DNA of 64,000 bases from Actimicrobium sp035984655 (GTDB lineage: Bacteria > Pseudomonadota > Gammaproteobacteria > Burkholderiales > Burkholderiaceae_D): the NCBI RefSeq assembly GCF_035984655.1, contig NZ_JAXCHT010000017.1, positions 29,802 through 93,801 of the forward strand, written 5' to 3'. The position numbers and the translations under genes were made by a program. Positions 32,720 to 42,120 of this stretch are shown one piece after another. Within the stretch, counting starts at the first letter, position 1; each line of letters opens with the position of its first letter. The notes under the pieces were generated by a model. It ran no database searches and was not told the origin of the DNA. It worked only from the letters and a program-made list of their open reading frames with translations.

Positions 32720-35137
32720 TTATCGTTTCTTCTTGCCTGCTTTTGCGAACGCCTTTGGCGCGCGCGATTCTTTTGCCGGAGTGGTTGATGTGGATTTGGC
32801 CCGACGCGCCGCTTTTTCATCGACCGAGTCGTTCGCGCCAGCCTTCTGTTCCCGTGCCTGGTGTTCGCCGTCGGCCCGCCGTGCCTCGTTCTTGAGGACG
32901 GTCTTGATACCCGGTTCCGTGACCAGGCGCAGATCGATCTTGCGCGCATCGAGATCGACGCGGCTGACCTGCACCGTCACGCGATCGGTCAGCTGGTAGC
33001 GGATGCCGGTGCGCTCGCCGCGCAGTTCGTGACGCGCTTCGTCGTACTGGAAAAAATCGGCGCCGAGGTCAGTGACATGCACCAGGCCTTCGATGAACAG
33101 GCTGTCGAGCTGCACGAAAATACCAAACGTTGCCACGCCAGAAATGGTGCCGGTGAATTCTTCACCCAGCTTGTCGCGAATGAAGTAGCACTTGAGCCAG
33201 GCTTCGACATCGCGCGAGGCTTCATCGGCGCGTCGTTCGTTGGCCGAGCAATGCACGCCCAGCGCATCCCAGATGGTCAGGTCGCCTTCCTTCTTCTGCT
33301 TGCCTTCGGCCTTGTCCTTGACCGCCTGCTTGCGCGCGGCGTTCGATACGGTGCTGTTCAGCAGGCTGGTGTCGATGCCTTTCGGCTCGTAGCGTTTGCC
33401 GAGCAGGATCGCCTTGATCGCGCGATGCGTGAGCAAATCCGGATAACGCCGGATCGGGCTGGTGAAGTGGGCATAGGCTTCGTACGACAAACCGAAGTGG
33501 CCGATATTCTCGGGACTGTAGACCGCCTGCTGCATCGAACGCAACAGCATGGTTTGCAGCAGCAAGGCATCGGGACGCGCCTTGACCTTTGGCATCAGCT
33601 CGGCATAGTCGGAGGCCGACGGTTTGTCGCCGCCGCCCAGGTTCAAACCGACCTGCTTGAGGAAGGTGCGGACCTGATTGAGCTTTTCCTTGGTCGGTGT
33701 CGCATGCACGCGATACAGGCTGGGCTGCTTGTGCCGCTCCAGCAGATCGGCGGCGCACACGTTGGCCGCCAGCATGCATTCTTCGATCAGCTTGTGGGCA
33801 TCGTTGCGGGTGCGCGGCAGGATCTGTTCGATCTTGCCGTTGGCATTGCAGACGATGTAGGTTTCGGTGGTTTCGAAGTCGATTGCACCGCGCACGTGTC
33901 GCGCTTTCAGCAGCGCGTGATAGACCTCATGCAGGTGCAGCAAGTGCGGCACCAGCGCCGGACGCTTGGCGGCATCGGTGCCCTTGGTGTTGGCAAGGAT
34001 GGTCGCGACTTCGTCGTAGGTCAGCCGTGCGGCCGAATGAATCACGGCCGGATAGAACTGGTACGCCTTGATCTCGCCCTTGGCGGTGATGACGGCGTCG
34101 CACACGAGTGTCAGACGATCCACGCCGGGATTGAGCGAGCACAGCCCGTTCGACAGCTTCTCCGGCAGCATCGGGATCACCCGGCGCGGGAAATACACCG
34201 AGGTGCTGCGTTCCAGTGCGTCGACATCGAGTGGTTCGTTGGGTTTGACGTAATGGCTGACGTCGGCGATCGCGACGATCAGCCGATAGCCATCGGCGCG
34301 ACCGATCTTGATCGGCTCGCAATAGACGGCATCGTCGAAATCGCGTGCGTCCGCGCCATCAATCGTGACCAGCGGCACATCGCGCAGGTCGACGCGGTCG
34401 GCCAGATCGATCTCGCGCACTTCGCCGGGCAATTTGGCGGCGGCCTTCTTGGCTGCCTCGGAAAACTCATGTGGCACACCGAACTTGCGTACGGCAATTT
34501 CGATTTCCATGCCGGGGTCATCGATATCGCCGAGCACTTCGACGATCTTGCCGACCGGTTGACTGAAGCGCGACGGCTGTTCGGTCAATTCGACGCTAAC
34601 CACCTGGCCGCTCTTTGCCTTGCCGGGCGAGCCCGACAGCATGATGTCCTGGCTAATGCGCTTGTCTTCAGGCGCGACCACCCAGACCCCGTTTTCATTG
34701 AGCAGACGCCCGATGACGTGGCTGTTGGCGCGGCTGACGACTTCAACGATGGTGCCCTCGGGGCGACCGCGGCGGTCGGTGCCGATGATGCGGGCCTGGA
34801 CCCGGTCACCGTGCAGCACTTTTTGCATTTCCTTTTCCGGCAGGAAGATGTCGTCGCCGCCATCGTCCGGGATCAGGAAACCGTAGCCATCGCGATGGCT
34901 CGACACGCGGCCTTCGATGAAACTGGTGCTGTTGGAAAGTTGATAGACGCCGGCGCGGTCGGGCTTGATCTGTCCGTCGCGCTCCATGGCGTTCAGGCGT
35001 CGCATCAGGCCGTCGATTTCATCGGGCTTGACGTTCAGCGCAGCGGCGATCGAGTTGGCATTTTGCGGCTCGGAAGCGGTACGCAGGATGCCGAGAATTT
35101 CCTCGCGGCTGGGAATGGTGTAGGAATATTGGCTCAA
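32720..35137 (-). CDS. rnr: Ribonuclease R
   Basis: The 805-residue 3'-to-5' exoribonuclease degrades structured RNA and takes part in rRNA quality control. In order it has an N-terminal winged helix (REEILGILRTASEPQN), cold-shock domains, the RNB catalytic core with DGADARDFDDAVY, an S1 domain (EFTGTISGVATFGIFVQ) and a Lys/Arg-rich tail of about 80 residues. The start codon is TTG at 35137: an upstream in-frame stop leaves no ATG, and the protein then begins SQYSYTIPSREEI as in homologues. It shares an operon with rlmB. Confidence 0.96.
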   Translation of the reverse strand: MSQYSYTIPSREEILGILRTASEPQNANSIAAALNVKPDEIDGLMRRLNAMERDGQIKPDRAGVYQLSNSTSFIEGRVSSHRDGYGFLIPDDGGDDIFLPEKEMQKVLHGDRVQARIIGTDRRGRPEGTIVEVVSRANSHVIGRLLNENGVWVVAPEDKRISQDIMLSGSPGKAKSGQVVSVELTEQPSRFSQPVGKIVEVLGDIDDPGMEIEIAVRKFGVPHEFSEAAKKAAAKLPGEVREIDLADRVDLRDVPLVTIDGADARDFDDAVYCEPIKIGRADGYRLIVAIADVSHYVKPNEPLDVDALERSTSVYFPRRVIPMLPEKLSNGLCSLNPGVDRLTLVCDAVITAKGEIKAYQFYPAVIHSAARLTYDEVATILANTKGTDAAKRPALVPHLLHLHEVYHALLKARHVRGAIDFETTETYIVCNANGKIEQILPRTRNDAHKLIEECMLAANVCAADLLERHKQPSLYRVHATPTKEKLNQVRTFLKQVGLNLGGGDKPSASDYAELMPKVKARPDALLLQTMLLRSMQQAVYSPENIGHFGLSYEAYAHFTSPIRRYPDLLTHRAIKAILLGKRYEPKGIDTSLLNSTVSNAARKQAVKDKAEGKQKKEGDLTIWDALGVHCSANERRADEASRDVEAWLKCYFIRDKLGEEFTGTISGVATFGIFVQLDSLFIEGLVHVTDLGADFFQYDEARHELRGERTGIRYQLTDRVTVQVSRVDLDARKIDLRLVTEPGIKTVLKNEARRADGEHQAREQKAGANDSVDEKAARRAKSTSTTPAKESRAPKAFAKAGKKKR

Positions 35138-35304
35138 ATGGTATGTCAGTTAGTTATAGGGGGTGTTCGGTAGAGGTTGTCGGCACTCTGGCAGGATCGT
35201 CGCAGGTTGACGCAGCGGACTTCAATTTCTCCTGCGGCAGTGTAACGGACTTGGCGAGTTTAACCTATTGCACCGGATATTTGATGCCAGAGGCAAATCT
35301 GCCT

Positions 35305-35332
35305 TTGACAGCAACTGCGTTTCCGCTATAAT
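35305..35332 (+). promoter_or_regulatory. Consensus sigma-70 promoter of tRNA-Leu
   Basis: TTGACA (35305-35310) and TATAAT (35327-35332) match both consensus hexamers exactly, with a 16-base spacer. Transcription would start near 35339, about ten bases before the tRNA-Leu 5' end. Confidence 0.9.
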
Positions 35333-35348
35333 CGCTTTCTTTCGGAAG

Positions 35349-35433
35349 GCCCACGTGGCGGAATTGGTAGACGCGCATGGTTCAGGTCCATGTGTCTTCG
35401 GATGTGGGGGTTCGAGTCCCTCCGTGGGCACCA
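35349..35433 (+). tRNA. tRNA-Leu, anticodon CAG
   Basis: The sequence starts GCCCACGTGGCGGAATTGGT and ends in the matching CGTGGGC acceptor arm, an A discriminator and an encoded CCA. The anticodon stem CATGG/CCATG encloses TTCAGGT, giving anticodon CAG (reads CUG). A variable arm typical of class II tRNAs is present. It is flanked by a consensus promoter and a strong terminator. Confidence 0.97.
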
Positions 35434-35445
35434 AGCCTTTCTTGA

Positions 35446-35476
35446 AAACCCGCTGATTCGTCAGCGGGTTTTTTTT
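35446..35476 (+). terminator. Rho-independent terminator of tRNA-Leu
   Basis: Arms AAACCCGCTGA (35446-35456) and TCAGCGGGTTT (35461-35471) with a TTCG tetraloop are followed by a T-run to 35476. Read leftward it has four T after the stem, so it may also stop the phosphoribosyltransferase transcript ending at 35494. Confidence 0.93.
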
Positions 35477-35493
35477 GTCCAAAAATAAGTGGA

Positions 35494-36048
35494 TCAGGTT
35501 GGTTCGCCCCGCTTGAGCCACGCATGCAACTGATGCGGGCGCAGGCCGTCATATTCTTCGAACGGCTGATGAATCCAGGGATTGGTGGCCAGGTACTCGA
35601 CATAGAAATCCGGCCGGATTGTCGAACAGGCCTTGCACCAGATGACGGCTGACTTGACTTCGGTGATCGCCGGATAGCTGGACTTCAGATGGCGCTGGAT
35701 GCGCTCCAGCGTGACGCCGGAATCCACCAGGTCATCGATCAGCAATACCTTGCCGCCCAGCGATCCCCTGCTCATCGCAATGAATTCGCCGATGTCGAGT
35801 TCGCCTTGCCGCGTGCCGCCGTCCTCACGATAGGAACTGGTCGACAGGATCGCCAGCGGCACATCGAAGATGCGCGAGAACGCATCGCCCGGCCGCAAGC
35901 CGCCGCGCGCCAGACACAACACCTGATCGAACTTCCAGCCTGACTCATGCACCATCAGGGCCAGCCGTTCGATCGCCCGGTGATAGTCGTCCCACGACAC
36001 CCACAGGTGGGCGTCGTCCGACCCGCCAGCGGACGACAGGGCCGACAT
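35494..36048 (-). CDS. Phosphoribosyltransferase (Gpt-like PRTase fold)
   Basis: The 184-residue protein has the type I PRTase motif VLLIDDLVDSGVTL (PRPP-binding loop) and the LARGGLRPGD loop near residue 48. This resembles xanthine-guanine or related purine phosphoribosyltransferases. It begins at ATG 36048, two bases after the purA stop, in an operon with purA and hisZ. A purine salvage role is likely by context; the base specificity is not certain. Confidence 0.88.
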   Translation of the reverse strand: MSALSSAGGSDDAHLWVSWDDYHRAIERLALMVHESGWKFDQVLCLARGGLRPGDAFSRIFDVPLAILSTSSYREDGGTRQGELDIGEFIAMSRGSLGGKVLLIDDLVDSGVTLERIQRHLKSSYPAITEVKSAVIWCKACSTIRPDFYVEYLATNPWIHQPFEEYDGLRPHQLHAWLKRGEPT

Positions 36049-36050
36049 GC

Positions 36051-37364
36051 TTACTTGAACGGGTGCCGCAGCACGATCGTTTCTTCGCGATCCGGACCGG
36101 TCGAAATCATGTCGATGGGCACGCCTACCAGTTCCTCGATGCGCTTGATGTAGGCGCGCGCATTGGCCGGTAGTGCGTCGAGCGATTTGGCGCCGACGGT
36201 GGCTTCGCTCCAGCCTGGCATTTCCTCGTAGATTGGTACGCAACGACCGGCGTCTTCGGCGCCGACCGGGAAGATATCGATGTGCTTGCCATCAAGCGTA
36301 TAACCGGTGCACAGCTTCAACGACGTCAGTCCATCCAGCACATCCAGCTTGGTCAGGCACATGCCGGAGACGCCATTGATTTGCACCGACCGGCGCAGCA
36401 AGGCGGCATCGAACCAGCCGCAGCGACGTGGCCGGCCCGTGACGGTGCCGAACTCGTGGCCGACCGCCGACAGGTGCTGGCCGACGCCTTCGTCGGTGGC
36501 CAGCTCGGACGGAAACGGACCGCTGCCGACACGCGTGGTGTAGGCCTTGGTAATGCCGAGGATGTAGTGCAGCATGTTCGGACCCACGCCACTGCCGGCG
36601 GCGGCATTGCCGGCGACGCAGTTGCTGGAGGTGACGAACGGATAGGTGCCATGATCGACGTCGAGCAAGCTGCCTTGCGCGCCCTCGAACAGCAGGTTCG
36701 CGCCACCCTTGTAGGCGGCATACAGCGCGCTGGAGACATCGGTCGCCATTGGCGCCAGACGCGGCACATCGCGCAGTGCGGCGTCAAAGGTTTGCTGGAA
36801 GTCGACCGCAGGCGCTTTCAGGTATTCGGTCAGGACGAAGTTGTGGAAGTCGAGATTTTCACGCAGCTTTTCGGCGAAGCGCTTTTCATTGAGCAGATCG
36901 GCGACGCGAATGGCGCGACGCGCAACCTTGTCCTCATAGGCCGGACCGATACCCTTGCAGGTGGTCCCGATCTTGTCGACGCCGCGTGCCGCTTCACGCG
37001 CGCAATCCAGTGCGGTGTGGTACGGCAGGATGACCGGACAGGCTTCCGATACCTTCAGGCGCGATTCGACTTCAACGCCGACGGCTTGCAGCTTGTCGAT
37101 CTCGCGCAGCAAGTCGGGCACCGAGAGCACCACGCCATTGCCGATATAACAGGCCACGCCGGCCCGCATGATGCCGGACGGGATCAGTTGCAATGCCGTC
37201 TTCTTGCCGCCGATCACCAGCGTGTGGCCGGCATTGTGACCGCCCTGAAACCGCACCACGCCCTGCGCATGATCGGTCAACCAGTCGACAATCTTGCCCT
37301 TGCCCTCATCGCCCCACTGGGTGCCGATCACGACTACGTTTCTTGCCATCTTTTGCTGAGTCAT
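36051..37364 (-). CDS. purA: Adenylosuccinate synthetase
   Basis: The 437-residue enzyme joins IMP and aspartate with GTP in AMP synthesis. It has the GTP-binding P-loop-like TQWGDEGKGK near residue 15, GGHNAGHTLV and GPFPSEL, plus TGRPRRCGWFDA towards the C-terminal half. ATG 37364 gives MTQQKMARNVV; ATG 37349 is an alternative. It follows hisZ by three bases, the usual order in this bacterial group. Confidence 0.97.
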   Translation of the reverse strand: MTQQKMARNVVVIGTQWGDEGKGKIVDWLTDHAQGVVRFQGGHNAGHTLVIGGKKTALQLIPSGIMRAGVACYIGNGVVLSVPDLLREIDKLQAVGVEVESRLKVSEACPVILPYHTALDCAREAARGVDKIGTTCKGIGPAYEDKVARRAIRVADLLNEKRFAEKLRENLDFHNFVLTEYLKAPAVDFQQTFDAALRDVPRLAPMATDVSSALYAAYKGGANLLFEGAQGSLLDVDHGTYPFVTSSNCVAGNAAAGSGVGPNMLHYILGITKAYTTRVGSGPFPSELATDEGVGQHLSAVGHEFGTVTGRPRRCGWFDAALLRRSVQINGVSGMCLTKLDVLDGLTSLKLCTGYTLDGKHIDIFPVGAEDAGRCVPIYEEMPGWSEATVGAKSLDALPANARAYIKRIEELVGVPIDMISTGPDREETIVLRHPFK

Positions 37365-37367
37365 CGC

Positions 37368-38519
37368 TTAACCTAACTTTTTGAGAATCCAGTTGCCGTT
37401 ATCGAGCACGAGTGCGCGGTCGCAGTCGAACTCCTCTTGATCATTTTCGTGGCCAGGCAGATGTTGAATCACCACCTCGCCTGCATGGCGCAGCGCCACG
37501 ATGGTTGAACGCAGTGCCGCGTCAGTTCCCCACGGCGCCCGAATGGCGCTCTTGGGTGCAGCGCCGGGCAGCAGCCGGGCCAGCTCGCGCAAGTCCATCG
37601 AGAATCCGGTGGCCGGCCGGGCGCGGCCAAACGCCTCGCCGACATGGTCGTAACGACCGCCACGCGCCACCGCATTGGGCAAGCCTGCCACGTACAGCGC
37701 GAACATGGCGCCACTCTCGTACTGGTAGCCGCGCAGGTCGGCCAGGTCGATCGTCACGTCGGCGTCACCGGCAAGCCTGACCAGCACCTCCAGGTCATCC
37801 AGTGCCGACACAATGCCCGGCAAAGCGGGCAAGGCGGCGCGGGCGCGCACCAGCGTGGTGGCATCGCCGTACAGATCGGGCAAGGCCAGGATGGCACTGC
37901 GCGCGAGGATACCGAAGCGCGCGGTCAATTCGCGCAGGCCCGGCACATCCTTGGCTTTGAGCAGTGCAAACAAGGTCGCTTCGCTCGCCCGCGCAGTTGG
38001 GTCGTCTGCAATGATGGCGCGCACGATGCCGACGTGGCACAGGTCAAGCCGCACCGCCGAAATCCCTGCCAGAGCAAGGGACGCCAGCGCCAGTTCCTGA
38101 ATCTCGGCATCGGCTTCGAGACCGGCGTGCCCGTAGATTTCGGCGCCGATCTGCAGCGGCTCACGGGTCGCGTGCAGTCCCACGGGACGGGTATGCAGCA
38201 CGCTGCCCGCGTAACACAGCCGCGTGACGGATGTTCGGTTGAGCAAATGGGCATCGATGCGCGCCACCTGCGTGGTCATGTCGGAGCGTAGCCCCATGGT
38301 GCGGCCGGAAAGCTGGTCAACCAGTTTGAAGGTACGCAGATCGGTGTCGGCGCCGGCGCCATTGAGCAATGACTCCAGGTATTCGAGCATCGGTGGCATC
38401 ACCAGTTCGTAACCATAACGCTGGAAATTGTCCAGCATCAGGCGTCGAAGCTCTTCGATTTTGCGCGCCTCGGACGGCAAAACGTCAGCGATGTTTTCAG
38501 GGAGAAGCCAATTGGGCAT
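37368..38519 (-). CDS. hisZ: ATP phosphoribosyltransferase regulatory subunit
   Basis: This 383-residue protein is a catalytically inactive relative of histidyl-tRNA synthetase (class II fold: EELRRLMLDNFQRYGYELV, GLRSDMTTQVARI). It pairs with the short form of HisG to start histidine synthesis. It begins MPNWLLPENIADVLP as in HisZ homologues. No hisG lies in the window. It sits between hflC and purA. Confidence 0.95.
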   Translation of the reverse strand: MPNWLLPENIADVLPSEARKIEELRRLMLDNFQRYGYELVMPPMLEYLESLLNGAGADTDLRTFKLVDQLSGRTMGLRSDMTTQVARIDAHLLNRTSVTRLCYAGSVLHTRPVGLHATREPLQIGAEIYGHAGLEADAEIQELALASLALAGISAVRLDLCHVGIVRAIIADDPTARASEATLFALLKAKDVPGLRELTARFGILARSAILALPDLYGDATTLVRARAALPALPGIVSALDDLEVLVRLAGDADVTIDLADLRGYQYESGAMFALYVAGLPNAVARGGRYDHVGEAFGRARPATGFSMDLRELARLLPGAAPKSAIRAPWGTDAALRSTIVALRHAGEVVIQHLPGHENDQEEFDCDRALVLDNGNWILKKLG

Positions 38520-38669
38520 GGAGGAAAACTCAAAGAATCAGAAAATCGGCGGACCGATGAATGCAAACCAAACGCAAGCAGTCGCCGCACACGGCGCATG
38601 GTCCGAGATCCGCAACCACCGGATCGAAAACACTGCGCCTGGTACGACGACATCCTTCAGGAATGGCCC

Positions 38670-38698
38670 GGCGGTCGACGACATTGCCGTCGACCGCC
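38670..38698. other. Stable hairpin between hflC and hisZ
   Basis: Perfect 10-base arms GGCGGTCGAC (38670-38679) and GTCGACCGCC (38689-38698) surround a 9-base loop, 12 bases beyond the hflC stop on the minus strand. There is no T-run, so it is more likely an mRNA-stabilising or processing hairpin, or a weak attenuator, than a full terminator. The 190-base hflC-hisZ gap holds no gene I can support; some relatives carry a small DUF2065 gene here. Confidence 0.6.
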
Positions 38699-38710
38699 AG
38701 ACAAAGACCT

Positions 38711-39604
38711 TTATTTTTTCGGGCTACCGCCTGCAGGTAGCGTCGGGCTCTTGAAGTACTTGAAAAACTCGGTGTTCGGATCGACCACCAGCACGTCATT
38801 GCGTGTACGGAAACTGGCGCGATAGGCTTCCAGACTCCGGTAGAACTTGTAGAACTCGGGATTTTGGCCAAACGCCGATGCATAAATCGCCGATGCCTTG
38901 GCATCGCCCTCGCCACGCAGATTCTCTGCATCGCGATACGCTTCAGCCAGGATCACGGTGCGCTGGCGATCCGCGTCGGCGCGAATCTTTTCGGACTCGG
39001 CCGAGCCGGTCGAACGCAGTTCGTTGGCCACGCGTGCGCGTTCGGCCTTCATCCTGTCATACACCGACGCATTGATCTGCTCGACATAGTCGACCCGCTT
39101 GAGGCGCACATCGACGATCTCGACGCCGATCTCCTTGGCCTCTTCTTCGACCTTCTTGCGAATCGCGTCCATCACCTTGCCACGTTCGCCGGAGATCACT
39201 TCGCGCACGGTGCGCTTGGTAATTTCATCGTTGAGCGCAGCCTTGACGATTTGCGACATACGATCCAGGGCGCGCCGTTCGTCACCGCCGAAACTGACGA
39301 AATACAGCTTCGGTTCGACGATGCGCCATTTGATGAAGGCATCGACCAGGATGTTTTTCTTTTCGGCCGTGATGAAGCGATCCGAGTCAGGCGTATCGAG
39401 CGTCAGAATGCGCTTGTCGAGGAACAGCACGTTCTGAAACGGTTGCGGCAATTTGAAATGCAGGCCGGGAGTGTCGATGACCTGCTTGACTTCGCCGAAC
39501 GCAAACACAATCGCGTACTGCCGCTGCGAGACGACAAAAATGGTTGAGCTCAGCACAAACAACACGGCGAGTGCGGCAATCACGAGGGAGATCAGGCGGT
39601 TCAT
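38711..39604 (-). CDS. hflC: HflC, modulator of FtsH protease
   Basis: This 297-residue inner-membrane protein has one N-terminal anchor (ISLVIAALAVLFVLSSTIFV) and a periplasmic SPFH/prohibitin domain (QRQYAIVFAFGEVKQVI to about residue 190). A long charged helix follows. With HflK it forms the cage around the FtsH protease and tunes turnover of membrane and regulatory proteins. Its ATG overlaps the hflK stop (TGATG), so it is co-translated. Confidence 0.96.
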   Translation of the reverse strand: MNRLISLVIAALAVLFVLSSTIFVVSQRQYAIVFAFGEVKQVIDTPGLHFKLPQPFQNVLFLDKRILTLDTPDSDRFITAEKKNILVDAFIKWRIVEPKLYFVSFGGDERRALDRMSQIVKAALNDEITKRTVREVISGERGKVMDAIRKKVEEEAKEIGVEIVDVRLKRVDYVEQINASVYDRMKAERARVANELRSTGSAESEKIRADADRQRTVILAEAYRDAENLRGEGDAKASAIYASAFGQNPEFYKFYRSLEAYRASFRTRNDVLVVDPNTEFFKYFKSPTLPAGGSPKK

Positions 39605-40905
39605 CAGCGCACCTCCCGATCACGACCGTCGCGACTATCGCGGCTGCGCGCATCACGTTGATGTTGCAGCTCAAGTGCCTGCAACGGGTCGATTGCCGGG
39701 CTGGCGCCAGGCGCCGCCGCGGCGGGTTTTGCAGCGGGCTCGACCCCGTTGGTCTGCGAAATCAGCTTGTCAAGCGGCAGATAAAGCAGATTGTTCCCGG
39801 CTTTTGCATCGATCATGATCTTGGTGGTGCTTGCGAAAATTTGTTGCATGGTTTCCAGATACATCCGGTCGCGCGTGACGGCCGGGGCTTTTTGATATTC
39901 ACCCAGCACCTGCTTGAAACGCGACGCGTCACCTTCTGCATTGGCCACCACGCGCGCCTTGTATCCCTCGGCTTCCTGCAACAAGCGGGACGCCGCACCG
40001 CGCGCCTTCGGAATCACATCATTGGCATACGCCTGGCCTTCGTTCTTCTGGCGTTCACGATCCTGCCCGGCTTTGACGGCGTCGTCGAAGGCGGTCTGTA
40101 CCTGCTCCGGCGGCTGCACGCCCTGCATCGTGACGTTGGTCACCTGCACACCCGACTTGTAGCGGTCGAGTATCCGTTGCATCAATTGATTGACGTCGAG
40201 CGCGACCTTTTCACGACCTTCGTACAGCACGAAGTCCATCTTGCTGCGTCCGACGATTTCACGAATCGAGCTCTCAGCAACCTGCTTGATCAATTCTTCC
40301 TGATCACGGTTGTTGAACAGCCAGGCGGCGGCGTCCTTGAGCTTGTATTGCACGGCAAACTGAATGTCGATGATGTTTTCGTCATCGGTCAGCATCAGCG
40401 ATTCTTGCGGTTGCTTGTTGCGCGCACTGCCGCGGTAGCCGACTTCGACGGTGCGCACCGACGAAACGTTGACGATTTCATGTGCCTGGATCGGCGCCGG
40501 CCAGCGCCAGTTGAATCCGGCCGGTGTCATGTGGCTGTACTTGCCAAATGTCATCACAACGCCAGTCTGGCCTTCCTGAACAATGAAGAAGCCGCTGACC
40601 AGCCAAAGAAAAAAGGCGACCGCAGCCATGATGCCAACGCCAAAGCCCGCGCCGCGCATGTCAGGGCGAAAGCCGCCGCCGGAATCGGATCCACCGCCGT
40701 TGCCATTCTTTTTGCCACTCAGCAAGCGGTTCAGACGGGCGTTGAAGTCACGCCACAACTGCTCGAGATCCGGCGGGCCTTCGGGCGGCCGTTTGCCATC
40801 CTGATTGCCATTCTGGTTTTGCTTGTTATCATCCGCGCCCCGTCCCCAACGTGGATCGTTGAGCGAGAATTTCAAGCCAAGTCTTTTCAAAAGAGAAACA
40901 AGCAT
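39604..40905 (-). CDS. hflK: HflK, modulator of FtsH protease
   Basis: The 433-residue partner of HflC has a hydrophilic, Gly/Asn/Gln-rich N-terminal part (about residues 20-80). One membrane helix follows (GFGVGIMAAVAFFLWLVSGF), then the SPFH domain beginning IVQEGQTGVVMTFG and a C-terminal helix and Pro/Ala-rich tail. I chose ATG 40905, giving MLVSLLKRLGLKFSLNDPRWG as in homologues. It follows hflX by 52 bases. Confidence 0.95.
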   Translation of the reverse strand: MLVSLLKRLGLKFSLNDPRWGRGADDNKQNQNGNQDGKRPPEGPPDLEQLWRDFNARLNRLLSGKKNGNGGGSDSGGGFRPDMRGAGFGVGIMAAVAFFLWLVSGFFIVQEGQTGVVMTFGKYSHMTPAGFNWRWPAPIQAHEIVNVSSVRTVEVGYRGSARNKQPQESLMLTDDENIIDIQFAVQYKLKDAAAWLFNNRDQEELIKQVAESSIREIVGRSKMDFVLYEGREKVALDVNQLMQRILDRYKSGVQVTNVTMQGVQPPEQVQTAFDDAVKAGQDRERQKNEGQAYANDVIPKARGAASRLLQEAEGYKARVVANAEGDASRFKQVLGEYQKAPAVTRDRMYLETMQQIFASTTKIMIDAKAGNNLLYLPLDKLISQTNGVEPAAKPAAAAPGASPAIDPLQALELQHQRDARSRDSRDGRDREVR

Positions 40906-40957
40906 GCGGTTTTGATCCGGCGTTAGAAGTGGGTTAAAGACAGAATGATGTTGCCGG

Positions 40958-42082
40958 TCACACCGGCACATCACAGGGCAAAACCAGAACCGGTTCGTCG
41001 GGCACGGCAGCGCGGCTCGATTGCGCGAATTCACCAATCGCGCCACGCAGAAAATCGATGCCAATGCCATCACGCGCACTAAGGTAAACCCGCCGGATTT
41101 TATCATACTCATCGCGTTCCAAGCCCGGCTCCAGACCCGCAGCATCGATCTTGTTCCACACCAGAATTTGCGGAATATGGTCGGCGCCGATTTCTTTCAG
41201 AACCCGATTGACCTGTTCGATCTGCTCCATCCTGCTGGGGCTGGCGGCATCGACGACATGCAGCAGCAAATCAGCGTGAATGGTTTCCTCCAGCGTGGCG
41301 CGAAACGCGGCGACCAGCTGATGCGGCAGCTCGCGAATGAAGCCGACGGTATCGGACAGCACGACATTGCCGGCGTCCTCGCCGAGGTAGACCCGCCGCG
41401 ATGTCGTGTCTAGCGTGGCGAACAATTGGTCGGCCGCGTAGACGTTGGCTTTGCACATGTTGTTGAACAGGGTTGATTTTCCGGCATTGGTGTAGCCCAC
41501 CAATGAGATGGAGAACACCTGCCCGCGTCCGCGCGCACGACGCTGGGTGGCATGCTGGCGCTGCAGCTTGTCGAGCTTGGCACGCAATGCCTTGACGCGC
41601 TCGCCCAGCAGGCGGCGGTCGGTCTCAAGTTGCGTCTCGCCCGGACCGCGCAGGCCAATGCCGCCCTTTTGACGTTCCAGATGGGTCCAGCCACGAATCA
41701 GGCGGGTGGCCAGATGCTGCAGCTGTGCCAACTCAACCTGCACCTTGCCGACGTGACTCTGGGCGCGCTGCGCAAAGATATCGAGAATCAGGCTGGTACG
41801 GTCGACCACCCGTACCTTCAGGTGACGTTCGAGATTGCGCTGCTGCGCGGGTGAAAGCGCGTGATTGAAAATGACGATTTCCAGCTCGTTGTCGGCAACG
41901 ATGTCGCCAATTTCATTGGCTTTGCCGGAGCCAACAAAAAACGCTGCATCGGGACTGCTGCGCTTGGCCGTGACCGTAATGACAGGAACCGCTCCCGCTG
42001 ACTTCGCCAGCAAGGAAAGTTCTTCGAGACTGGCAAGAAAATCGCCCTTGCCGAAATCAACACCCACCAATGCAGCACGCAT
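40958..42082 (-). CDS. hflX: Ribosome-associated GTPase HflX
   Basis: The 374-residue GTPase splits or rescues stalled ribosomes. It has the HflX N-terminal domain (AFFVGSGKANEI, FNHALSPAQQRNLE), a GIGLRGPGETQLETDRR linker and a G domain with GYTNAGKST (G1), DTVGFIRELP (G3) and NKID (G4). It lies 38 bases after hfq and is followed by hflK-hflC, the classic hfq-hflX-hflKC locus. Confidence 0.96.
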   Translation of the reverse strand: MRAALVGVDFGKGDFLASLEELSLLAKSAGAVPVITVTAKRSSPDAAFFVGSGKANEIGDIVADNELEIVIFNHALSPAQQRNLERHLKVRVVDRTSLILDIFAQRAQSHVGKVQVELAQLQHLATRLIRGWTHLERQKGGIGLRGPGETQLETDRRLLGERVKALRAKLDKLQRQHATQRRARGRGQVFSISLVGYTNAGKSTLFNNMCKANVYAADQLFATLDTTSRRVYLGEDAGNVVLSDTVGFIRELPHQLVAAFRATLEETIHADLLLHVVDAASPSRMEQIEQVNRVLKEIGADHIPQILVWNKIDAAGLEPGLERDEYDKIRRVYLSARDGIGIDFLRGAIGEFAQSSRAAVPDEPVLVLPCDVPV

Positions 42083-42120
42083 ATCAGGCGCGCCGCATCA
42101 GGATTGAGTCGCACATTGAA

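Noticed and set aside
32861..35173. A 770-codon open frame antisense to the ribonuclease R gene.
   Set aside because: It lies fully opposite a well-conserved gene in GC-rich DNA, its protein has no recognisable domain, and its composition (His/Arg/Gln-rich) is typical of antisense shadows.
38438..38653. A small gene (DUF2065-like) between hflC and hisZ.
   Set aside because: The open frame there has no membrane helix or family motif, and it overlaps the hisZ start.
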